From Symbiodinium natans (Eukaryota > Sar > Dinophyceae > Suessiales > Symbiodiniaceae): a stretch of 64,000 bases of DNA. The stretch covers positions 1,139,023 through 1,203,022 of the forward strand of contig CAJNDS010002224.1 in NCBI GenBank assembly GCA_905221605.1. The letters run 5' to 3'. The first letter of the stretch is position 1. Each line of letters begins with the position of its first letter. The notes below the pieces were generated by a model. It saw only the letters and a program-made list of their open reading frames with translations, ran no database searches and was not told the DNA's origin. Below are positions 56,528-64,000 of this stretch, in pieces. The position numbers were made by a program, and so were the translations under genes.

Positions 56528-57055
56528 CTAAACCCTAAACCCTAAACCCTAAACCCTAAACCCTAAACCCTAACCCTAAACCCTAAACCCTAAACCTTCA
56601 CTGACAGCGCATCCGCGGCGCTGCAGAGGCTGCGCAGGAGACCGACCAAGCGCTCGCGCAGGGCTGCCGCTCTGGGTCGGGCCCTTGGTGGAGAAATGAG
56701 GTTCTGGGGTTTAAGGTTTAGGGTTTAGGGTTTAGGGTGGTTTAGGCTGGTTTAGGGTGGTTTAGGGTGGTTTAGGGTGGCTTAGGGTGGCTTAGGGGGG
56801 TTTAGGGTTTAGGGTTTAGGGTTTAGGGTTTAGGTTTAGGGTTTAGGGTTTAGAGTTTAGGGTTTAGGGTTTAGGGTTTAGGGTTTAGGGTTTAGGGTTT
56901 AGGGTTTAGGGTTTAGGGTTTAGGGTTAGAGGGTTTAGGGTTTAGGGTTTAGGGTTTTGGGTTTAGGGTTTAGGGTTTAGGGTTTAGGGTTTAGGGTTTA
57001 GGGTTTAGGGTTTAGGGTTTAGGGTTTAGGGTTTAGGGTTTAGGGTTTAGGGTGC
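56528..57055. repeat. Telomere-type arrays beside the LTR
   Basis: CCCTAAA at 56528-56597, a GC-rich spacer (56600-56700, possibly exonic), then TTTAGGG from 56712, including six decamers GGTTTAGGGT (56740-56800) and long perfect runs up to 57053, where the exon of the DUF1295-like gene ends. Confidence 0.9.
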
Positions 57056-57719
57056 CTGTTCACACTGGAAGAGTTGATGAAGAGGTTCGGCATGGAGATC
57101 AGCATGACCCACATGCCCTGCACGACCCAGAAGACCAGGAATCTGCCAAACTTGTCCTTCACGCCGTCCTCAGCCAGGAACGACGCTAAGCCATAAAACC
57201 TGAACCCTAAACCCTAAACCCTAAACCCCAAATCCTAAACCTAAACCCTAACCCTAAACCGAAATCAAGTTCCCGTGCCGCCCTCACCACCCTCACCTTT
57301 CATCCTTGCGCGGTGACGAATCAGCAACTGGCAACCTTTGATCCTACATCCGAACCCCTCGGGTAGCTACATGGTCCCTTAGCATGGGCCCTTAAACGGG
57401 GACCCCTCACATACCCCGTATCCCGTACTTCAGAATTAAAGGGAGGTAAGCTGTGAAGATGCAACTACCCTTAGAAAAACGTAAGATTAAGCTTGAGCCT
57501 GAACCCCAACTGCCCCTAACCCTACACCCTAAACCCTAAACCCCTAAACCCTAAACCCTAAACCCCTAACCCGAAACCCTACAACCCTCAACCCTAAACC
57601 CCAAACCCTAAACCCTAAGTTCCCTCCTAAGGACCCTACAAACTGCCAGGCCCGGCAACGAAGCGCGAGTCGCCCCGGCGCTCGTGGGCCCGCCAGGCCA
57701 GGAAGACCTGAGGTCTGCG
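57056..57719 (-). CDS. DUF1295 / steroid 5-alpha-reductase-like gene, two exons
   Basis: Exon 57719-57660 (acceptor TAATTTCAG, donor GT) ends with RRGDSRF; exon 57168-57056 (acceptor GCTGAG, GC donor) continues in phase DGVKDKFGRFLVFWVVQGMW and then NLFINSS. Joined, the motif GDSRF-DG-KFGRFLVFW is typical of the DUF1295 branch of the steroid 5-alpha-reductase superfamily, integral membrane proteins with a C-terminal NAD(P)H-dependent reductase-like fold. Only the middle of the protein is seen; upstream exons (right) and the C-terminal RHPNY-type region (left) were not found. The left neighbour is a telomere array and then an LTR, so the gene may be cut or its introns enlarged. Substrate unknown. 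Confidence 0.55.
57195..57620 (-). repeat. CCCTAAA arrays inside the DUF1295-like intron
   Basis: Arrays at about 57200-57262 and 57520-57620, on either side of MITE family C copy 2; all lie in the intron between the two recognised exons. Confidence 0.8.
57360..57473. mobile_element. MITE family C, copy 2
   Basis: GGGTAGCTACATGG at the left and CAACTACCC at the right; ATGGGCCCTTAA is shared with copy 1 (14611-14732). Confidence 0.6.
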
Positions 57720-57729
57720 CTGAAATTAA

Positions 57730-57990
57730 GGTTTGGGGTTTGGGTTTGGGGTTTAGGGTTTAGGGTTTGGGGTTTGGGGTTTGGGGTTTAGGGGTTAGGG
57801 TTTAGGGTTTAGGGTTTGCGGTTTGGGGTTTGGGGTTTGGGGTTTGGGGTTTGGGGTTTGGGGTTTGGGGTTTGGGGTTTGGGGTTTGGGGATTGGGGAT
57901 GGGGTTTGGGGTTTGGGGTTTGCGTTTTGGGGTTTGGGGTTTGGGGTTTGGGGTTTGGGGTTTGGGGCTTAGGGTTTGGGGTTAAGGGTT
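57730..57990 (+). repeat. Array of the variant TTTGGGG
   Basis: About 30 units of GGGGTTT, most of them perfect, instead of GGGTTTA. It produces a long Gly-Phe/Leu frame on + and a Pro-Asn-Pro frame on -, both artefacts. Confidence 0.93.
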
Positions 57991-57999
57991 TAGGGTTTG

Positions 58000-58860
58000 T
58001 GGCTTCGGGGAAATTATCCCGGGCGCAGGTCCGGGGAAAGTTTGGTTGAGTGTTTGGAGCACGTTTTCGAGGAAAGCTCCTCAATTAGCTTGTTGAACTT
58101 CAGCTCAACAGACGTGAACCGTTTCATATCATTTCAGTTTGCACTGGCTTGAGAGTTTAGGGTTTGGGGTTTAGACTTTTCGGGCTGAATTGGAATTCTG
58201 GGGTTGGGGTTCTTTTCAAAGGGAATCCGTTTAAGAAAATGCTCCATATCAGGCTATCCGAGTTCAGCGTTAAGGGAGGGTGGCCCCAGGGGACTGAGGG
58301 GCTGAAATGCATCCGCTCATGTATGCGATGTTTAGTATCCCCAGAATGACACCCCAGAAAGACACTCCCAGACATCCCTACCATTGAGTACGGGCTTCAA
58401 TTGCTTCAGGCGGGCGAGAGCGGAATGGCGACGGGCTTTGGGACGAAACGCTTCAGGGTGACGAGGGAGAAGGGCATTGGGGGGTGAAGGTTTACCCTAA
58501 ACCCTAAACCCTAAACCCCAAACCCTAAACACTAAACCCTAAACGGTCAGGGAGTCGAAATCGAAGCATCCTACATGCTTCAGGGATTCGGGCACCTTGG
58601 CAGAAGTGGATAGGATGCTCCTAGCAGGCCTACAGCCCTCGATGTTCAGTGCTTGGGATCCAGGGCGGGCGCCCCAAACTCTGAATCCCAAAAAAAAACA
58701 TTATAAAAAAATCCCCATATTACCCTTAATAAGGGAGAATATCTTCTATGTTTTGTTCGGGGTTCTTGAGGTAGCTGAGCCCTACATGCTAAGGTGCCCG
58801 CCAGGAGCCAGCTCCGGGACACGGCGAAGAGCACTGTGGCAATAATCTGCCTCAGCGCAA
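58000..58860. other. Unique stretch, no gene supported
   Basis: Short conflicting frames on both strands, a small CCCTAAA array (58495-58542) and a poly-A run at about 58690. The part at 58745-58850 has coding-like composition on the minus strand but no recognisable protein. Confidence 0.35.
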
Positions 58861-58864
58861 CTCA

Positions 58865-58998
58865 GCATCTTGGGTTTAGGGTTTAGGGTTTAGGGTTTAG
58901 GTTTAGGGTTTAGGGTTTAGGGTTTAGGGTTTAGGGTTTAGGGTTTAGGGTTTAGGGTTTAGGGTTTAGGGTTTAGGGTTTAGGGTTTAGGGTTTATA
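58865..58998 (+). repeat. Telomere-type array (TTTAGGG)
   Basis: About 19 units with one six-base slip. Confidence 0.92.
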
Positions 58999-58999
58999 G

Positions 59000-59205
59000 G
59001 GCTGAAGCCGTAGGGCCTAAGATGAGAGAAAAGGCTGGCATCTAGGATGGGTCTACCATGGTCTACCTCGCAGTGAAGGCTCTGAACGACCACTGGCCTC
59101 CGCAGAAACCCCACGACCACTAGCTTGCCTGGCAGATCCACTCTCAGCACGTGCACGGTCCCAAAGTGGACAGATTCACCAACAGGCGTTTGCAATGTCC
59201 TCCCC
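59000..59205 (-). CDS. Exon-like segment, protein unknown
   Basis: A minus-strand frame reads VHFGTVHVLRVDLPGKLVVV and continues RPVVVQSLHCEVDHGRPI, with the beta-strand-like alternation of a folded protein, next to the telomere array at 58865-58998. It could be an exon of a minus-strand gene. Not recognised. Confidence 0.3.
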
Positions 59206-59299
59206 GTAAAAACTGCAAAAGCTGTAGTTAACAAGCAGAAGTAGCCAAGCAGTAGTTATAGTAGTCGCTACTTCTAGTACTAGTCGTAGAAACTCTACA

Positions 59300-59335
59300 C
59301 GTAGTCGTCGTCGTCGTCGTCGTCGCCGCCGTCGC
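59300..59335 (+). repeat. (GTC)n microsatellite
   Basis: About nine GTC/GCC triplets immediately before repeat unit A. Confidence 0.85.
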
Positions 59336-59340
59336 CACAG

Positions 59341-59612
59341 GTGCGACGGACAAAACACTCGTGTTTACGACTTTTGTTTTTGTTTTTAGCGCGCGTTTCG
59401 CTTGGGTTGTTGAGGGTGACTTTTGAAAATGTGCACAACCGCACTGTAAAAGTGTCGTTTTGAAAGCTTTGTTTAAACTTCGCGTTTTCGACGAGAAAAT
59501 ACTGTAAATAGCAGCATTCGTGCTTGTTTTCTTGTCTTTTAGCAATTTTTCGTGGCTCCAAAAAAACCACTGATTTCCAGCCTCGATTTTGCCGATCGCG
59601 TTTTTGTCCCTT
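59341..59612. repeat. 270-bp dispersed repeat, unit A
   Basis: Shares with 60383-60653 the blocks GCGCGTTTCGCTTGGGT, GAAAATGTGCA, TTGCGTTTTCGAC-like, CTGTAAATA-CAGCATTCG, CTCCAAAAAAA and CAGCCTCGATTTTGCCGATC in order. Both copies follow a trinucleotide microsatellite. No coding sequence is supported. Confidence 0.75.
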
Positions 59613-59619
59613 CTTGTGT

Positions 59620-60125
59620 TATGTCCATGCTTTTTGGGGCATGCAGGTCTTGTCTTGGGAGGGTGGGGTGGGGTGGGGGTGGGGTGGGAATTACGTTCGA
59701 CACACGTGCATCCGTTAAGTACCAGCATTCGCGTTTCTCTATGGAGAGATGATTATGTCCATGTTGCCCGCGCATCCCTGTCTTGTCTTGGGGCCTGTAT
59801 TTGCAGCATTGTTGGCGTCCAAGCACAACGCATCGTCAGGAACAGGAAGAAAAAGGCTGGTATTTACAGCATTTTCGGCCCCACAACCAAAAGAGTACAC
59901 AGAATCTCAAAAATGTTGATAATGGAACCCCCAATTTAAAACGTGGGCTCTTTTTTGTACAATTTTACGAAACGCCAAAAGACGAAGAAATGAAACTCTC
60001 GACCTAAAGCGTGCCGTGCAGGCCCAAACTTTTCTGCACTTAAACAAGGACTGCAAGCCCAAGCCCAAAGAAAGCGACTACCATAACACGTTTTTTCGGG
60101 CTGTACGCCTAAAGCGGCACCCGTC
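59620..60125. other. Non-coding stretch with CAGCAT hairpin motifs
   Basis: A GGGGTGGGG-rich patch (59655-59690) and several copies of (ATGCTG)TAAATAC(CAGCAT)-related sequence. No gene is supported; the 59940-60120 part shows nothing clear. Confidence 0.4.
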
Positions 60126-60149
60126 GCACTGGGGGGGGGGGGGGAAAGG

Positions 60150-60214
<65 letters not shown>

Positions 60215-60240
60215 TGTTGTAGTAGTAGTAGTAGAAGTAA

Positions 60241-60300
<60 letters not shown>

Positions 60301-60323
60301 AGTAGTGGTAGTAGTAGTAGTAA

Positions 60324-60364
<41 letters not shown>
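60150..60364. repeat. (TAG)n microsatellite
   Basis: About 70 triplets with a few interruptions, preceded by a G-run (60131-60144). It generates poly-Leu and poly-Tyr frames on the minus strand that are not genes. Confidence 0.97.
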
Positions 60365-60365
<1 letters not shown>

Positions 60366-60382
60366 GATTTCCCCCCTTCCCG

Positions 60383-60653
60383 AGCGACCGATAAAACACA
60401 CTTTTTGCGGTGTTGTTTTTTTCAAAAACGCGCGTTTCGCTTGGGTTTTTGACACTGACAATTGAAAATGTGCAAAAACGCATATAAAAGTCTCGTTTTA
60501 GAAGGTTGTTTGGAAAAAAATTGCGTTTTCGACCACAACATGCTGTAAATACCAGCATTCGCGCTCGATATGTTGTAGAAATCCGGGCTTTTTTTGCGTC
60601 TCCAAAAAAACACTGATTGTCAGCCTCGATTTTGCCGATCGCGTTTTTGTCCT
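60383..60653. repeat. 270-bp dispersed repeat, unit B
   Basis: Diverged second copy of 59341-59612, same orientation; see unit A for shared blocks. Confidence 0.75.
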
Positions 60654-60687
60654 TTTTTGTCTTCTGCGGCCGGAAATGCTGTAAATA

Positions 60688-60829
60688 CCAGCATATCTGC
60701 TGTTACAGTCGCCGATAATGCTGTAATTTCCAGCATTCTCGTGCTCGATGAAGAGGACAGGCGCACCATGCAGAGCAAATTTACTGCGCGACGCATCCTA
60801 ATCTTTTGCGGGGTGGGGTGGGGGGGGGG
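60688..60829 (+). repeat. 142-bp duplication, copy 1
   Basis: Begins CCAGCATATCTGCTGTTACA, contains GTGCTCGATGAAGAGGACAG and ends in a long G-run. Copy 2 is at 61006-61148 with about 10 differences. Confidence 0.85.
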
Positions 60830-60848
60830 GTAATTACGTTTGTTGTCC

Positions 60849-61004
60849 GTGCGTGCGAAATGTCAGAGCATCCATGTCCGCACCATCATACTGTCCGCGT
60901 CACAGGTGCGTGCGAATGGCCACAGCATCTATGTCCGCACCATGATAACGTCCGTTTTACCAGTGCGTGCGAATGCCCAGAGCATCCATGTCCGCTCCAT
61001 TGGA
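60849..61004 (+). repeat. Three 57-bp tandem units
   Basis: GTGCGTGCGAA starts near 60849, 60906 and 60963, followed in each by GAGCATCCATGTCCGC-like sequence. Non-coding. Confidence 0.8.
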
Positions 61005-61005
61005 A

Positions 61006-61148
61006 CCAGCATATCTGCTGTTACATTCGCCGAACATGCTATAAATTCCAGCATTTTCGTGCTCGATGAAGAGGACAGGCGCACCACGCAGCGCAAATTT
61101 ACTGCGCGACGCATCCTATCCTTTGCGGGGTGGGGGGGGGGGGGGGGT
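61006..61148 (+). repeat. 142-bp duplication, copy 2
   Basis: Copy of 60688-60829; its terminal G-run goes directly into the assembly gap, a likely cause of the break. Confidence 0.85.
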
Positions 61149-61248
61149 NNNNNNNNNNNNNNNNNNNNNNNNNNNNNNNNNNNNNNNNNNNNNNNNNNNN
61201 NNNNNNNNNNNNNNNNNNNNNNNNNNNNNNNNNNNNNNNNNNNNNNNN
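61149..61248. other. Assembly gap (100 N)
   Basis: Exactly 100 N, a conventional filler length, so the true distance between the flanks is unknown. Confidence 0.98.
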
Positions 61249-62513
61249 CTCGGTTGGGGCCTGCGTTTGGGTCGAAGCATTCTTGTCGCAGCCTCTTCTG
61301 GTTCTTCATCGACTTCGATCACGACCACTGTAGGGTCCTCAACTGAGATTGATGCTTGACGCCGTCTTGGCAGCGGGCCTCTGGAGTCCTCCGAAGACGC
61401 TGCAGCTCCAGGCTCGACGCTTTCCCCATCCCCACCCGGAGTATCCGAAGCGGTTCCTGGTACTTGCGGAGCGCGAGCGGCATCTCGCAAATTCTTCTCT
61501 GCCCATCTTTGGAAGATCTCTGTTGGTGGCGTACTGCTTGACTTGTGCATCTTAGCCAGGCTTTTCCCAATGATGCTGAATGCTTCGTTCACCACCAGAG
61601 CGTTGTACCCCCCATTTGCTTCGCAATTTCGGGTGTTGTGGCCATAGTTGCCGCAAGCAAGGCACATGCTGGGTGGTTGCATACCAGCGGTTATGCGTAG
61701 GGCATTGAGTGCTCGGACGTAACTTTCACAAGGACGCGATATCTCACCCAGCTCGGTCTCGTTCGGTTCTTGCATGGTGGGGATAGAGCTTGCCTCGGGC
61801 ACGCCCATATCGTCATCTTCCTGCCCCTCAGGTTCCACGCCGGAGGATCCGAGCGCTTCCCCTTCATGTGCTTGATCCTCACCTTCTGGTTCTCCACCAC
61901 GAGGTTCTGCACTGGGAACGGGCGCTGCTGAGAACTCTTCAGGTCGTTGATCTTCCGGAGAAAGGGTTCCGAGGACTGGCTCCTCAATTGGCAGGACTCG
62001 ATCAACAAGGACCGCATGCCATTCTCCTTGGAGTAAATTGTTCTCGTACTCCGTGATCTGCTGAATCGTCTCTGCATCATTTGCCCGGGGAGGACGACGT
62101 TTTCGATTCTCCACGGCAGTAATTCGTACCGCCTCCGCTGCAGCAAACCGATAGAAAGACCGCTCGATTCCTCGAAGACAAGCGAGATGATCTTCGTACG
62201 ATCCCCAAGCTTCGAATGCCGAAGGATACCTGCATGCAATTGTCAGGATGCCGAGCGCAACCTCCAGGGTGTCTCCCATGAGCTCGGCGGCCGGGTCGGC
62301 ATTGCCATTGTACATGCCTTTGACCTCATCCTGATCGAAGATGCTATGGAGGAAGCCTGCATAGGCTGCGTTGCCTGCATCGTACAAGGGCAAGAGGCAG
62401 GCCATGCCGTCCACCGTGTACCCGAAGTCCCACGACAACCGTCTCCCCTTCGCACCCAGCCGAGGACGAGACGATTTTGCCATAGTTGGTGTACGCGACC
62501 TTCGAGCATGCAA
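61249..62513 (-). CDS. Second copy of ORF 3, N-terminal part
   Basis: Matches 36610-37874 (offset 24639) without visible change: same start, zinc knuckle CLACGNYGHNTRNC and linkers, up to about residue 422, where the gap cuts it before the Tpt1/KptA-like domain. It shows that the orphan ORF set is multi-copy, or that the assembly has repeated one locus. Function as for 33528-37874. Confidence 0.6.
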
Positions 62514-62543
62514 AGATGTATGATTTGAGATCCTCCTTGGGAA

Positions 62544-64000
62544 TCACTGGGGATCCATCCTGGTACACAAAGTCGTGTTTCTGAGCAAATATATTTCGCA
62601 CCCTGCAGCATGGCGTTCTGACTTCCGAACCTCCTCCCATTTGTTGACGCCATAGTCCTTGTCCCACATTGCTTTGAGCGAACAGAAAGGACAATACGCT
62701 GGAGATTGGATTGGTCCGAACTCGCCCTGGAAGGAGTTCTTCAGCTTGTTGAACTCGTCGACGCATGCCTGACACACATGGAATTGGCCACTCGGGGCAG
62801 TGGGATGCTTGCTGATGAGGCCCTCGATGTCAATCCAGTAGGTTTCTCCGTCATAGAACGGTTCTGGGCTGACCATGGCGATGTCCGCATCCACCCAAGT
62901 CATGTCCACGCCTCCGCGGACGCCCTCAAGCTCCGATGCCCTCTCCACGACCCGTTGATGTCGTTCTTGCGTGTCATCATTGGCCGACGCGGTCCGAACG
63001 TCGTCGCTGCTCGACGGTGCAAAGACCGCCTTCGCATCCGCAGTCTCCATGTTCACGGAATCCAAGTGAGGTTCGCAATCGCCCATGCTCTCTGGGGGTG
63101 CCATGCAAAGGGTGATGATCTTCTCTTGCAGCAAGTGTTTGTCGAATGCCGCCACCGCCAAGTGCATCTCCTCTGGATTGATCCGGAAATTGTCGCTGCC
63201 CTTATGGAGAGTCACAGCAATTCGAGCCCACAGCAATGATGACGTGAAAACAATGCATCCTCTTGCTCGGAGCTCGACTGCGATCCAATCAATGGCAGCC
63301 CATGGCATCGCTGCACCAACGTCCTTCCCGATGAAACGGGGATCGTCGTTGAGGGTCACAATCACGGCACGTTGCAGAAGGTCTGACAAGTCCATGATTG
63401 GGTCGACGAACCACTTTCGCATGTTCTCGGGAGTCGCATTGCCATGCTCCCACACCAGGAGATCGTTGATGGCTCTGAACGACAGGTAGACGTGCGCGGT
63501 GACGTCGATGCTCTGCCCGGGACCTCTCCATTCTCGGACTGCGTCTCTGGCTTTGGTGGCAACGACTTGGAATCCTTCAGGTAGGAGTGGATCGAGGCTT
63601 TCATCAACTGTCTGGCAATACGAATGGGCGTCATACCATCCCTTTTCTTGGAGCTTGCTGGCCATCGTGTAGGTCAAGCGATTCTTGGTTTTCGTCCACA
63701 CCTCGAAGTCAGCCAGGATGATCGTTTTGCTGGATCGCACCGCTGTGACATCGGGGGTACTTGCCTGACGAATGGAAGCGCTGAACTTTCTCAGTCCAGC
63801 CGTCAACAATGCTCGCTGCTCCGGGCTGCTGTTGAGGTGAAAGATTCCCAGCTCTCCCGTAGCCGTGGATTGCATGACCGCCGCAAACATTGTGCCAGGA
63901 GTTGGTAGCTGACGGATTGTGCACAAGAAAACCTTCTCGTACAGCACCTTGTAAAGTCGTAGCCACTCCACATCCCCTTTCTTCATGAATGTTGCCATGT
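62544..64000 (-). CDS. Second copy of ORF 2, C-terminal part, frame broken
   Basis: Corresponds to about 37903-39359 (offset 24641), entering from beyond the window edge. The only change noticed is at 62590-62597, where GCGCC at 37956 reads GCGAAAT on the minus strand, a net gain of two bases. This shifts the frame after the HAAGC zinc residues and ends the protein 18 residues later, while the 1273-codon copy reads on for another 70 residues. The upstream sequence is otherwise the same. Confidence 0.55.
   Translation of the reverse strand, partial: MATFMKKGDVEWLRLYKVLYEKVFLCTIRQLPTPGTMFAAVMQSTATGELGIFHLNSSPEQRALLTAGLRKFSASIRQASTPDVTAVRSSKTIILADFEVWTKTKNRLTYTMASKLQEKGWYDAHSYCQTVDESLDPLLPEGFQVVATKARDAVREWRGPGQSIDVTAHVYLSFRAINDLLVWEHGNATPENMRKWFVDPIMDLSDLLQRAVIVTLNDDPRFIGKDVGAAMPWAAIDWIAVELRARGCIVFTSSLLWARIAVTLHKGSDNFRINPEEMHLAVAAFDKHLLQEKIITLCMAPPESMGDCEPHLDSVNMETADAKAVFAPSSSDDVRTASANDDTQERHQRVVERASELEGVRGGVDMTWVDADIAMVSPEPFYDGETYWIDIEGLISKHPTAPSGQFHVCQACVDEFNKLKNSFQGEFGPIQSPAYCPFCSLKAMWDKDYGVNKWEEVRKSERHAAGCEIYLLRNTTLCTRMDPQ

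Noticed and set aside
57809-58084. Pro-Asn-Pro-Lys and Gly-Phe-Gly frames
   Set aside because: Translation of the TTTGGGG array.
60078-60558. Poly-Leu and poly-Tyr frames on the minus strand
   Set aside because: Pure translation of the (TAG)n microsatellite.
61116-61359. Frames running through the N gap
   Set aside because: They contain undefined residues and are produced by the filler.

Overview
The window looks like nuclear DNA of a dinoflagellate, most likely Symbiodiniaceae. The reasons are: long fields of plant-type telomere heptamer (TTTAGGG/CCCTAAA) in both orientations at dozens of interior places; small exons separated by introns with GT, GC and GA donors; and LTR retrotransposons of the Ty1/copia type whose LTRs carry the 3' end of the dinoflagellate spliced leader (ATTTTGGCTCAAG). 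No rRNA, tRNA, CRISPR array, bacterial operon or plasmid function was recognised.

Layout. 1-3.55 kb: telomere-type arrays of alternating direction with short unique spacers and two MITEs. 3.6-14.45 kb: a complete, very young Ty1/copia element on the + strand (5-bp target duplication, 446-bp LTRs with one mismatch seen, primer site, polypurine tract, one 3211-codon gag-pol frame and a small overlapping second ORF), itself inserted in a MITE. 14.5-32.6 kb: telomere-type arrays again, now forming much of the introns of minus-strand genes. A six-exon secreted-protein gene at 16.67-18.65 kb can be modelled completely; a coiled-coil gene between about 20.8 and 29.8 kb only in fragments. 32.65-56.53 kb: 290-bp LTRs about 2% diverged bracket minus-strand coding sequence: a frameshifted copia gag-pol (47.5-56.2 kb) and, downstream, three very large unusual ORFs (33.5-43.6 kb) with a methyltransferase-like region, zinc modules and a Tpt1/KptA RNA 2'-phosphotransferase-like domain. 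Between these halves lies a 4-kb island with a +-strand multi-exon gene for a coiled-coil protein with Gly-rich ends. 56.5-59.2 kb: telomere-type arrays and two exons of a DUF1295-type membrane reductase-like gene. 59.2-61.15 kb: tandem and microsatellite repeats. A 100-N gap follows, and 61.25-64 kb is a near-identical second copy of 36.6-39.36 kb.

The most interesting candidate system is the 33-44 kb ORF set. It is a multi-copy, LTR-ended set of orphan genes that pairs a methyltransferase-like protein with an RNA 2'-phosphotransferase domain. It may be the 3' half of one giant LTR element whose 5' half is the 47.5-56.5 kb gag-pol. Independent clues tie the halves together: same strand, outer LTRs of one family in the right polarity (primer site at one end, polypurine tract at the other), and a dispersed covarying mini-hairpin found in both halves and in the LTRs but not in the 3.6-14.4 kb element. 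Missing target duplication and the intervening host gene argue for caution. A second theme is spliced-leader relics in both LTR families, suggesting that the elements' RNAs are trans-spliced and that the leader became fixed in the LTR. A third is introns built of telomere-type repeats or bounded by inverted repeats (introner-like).
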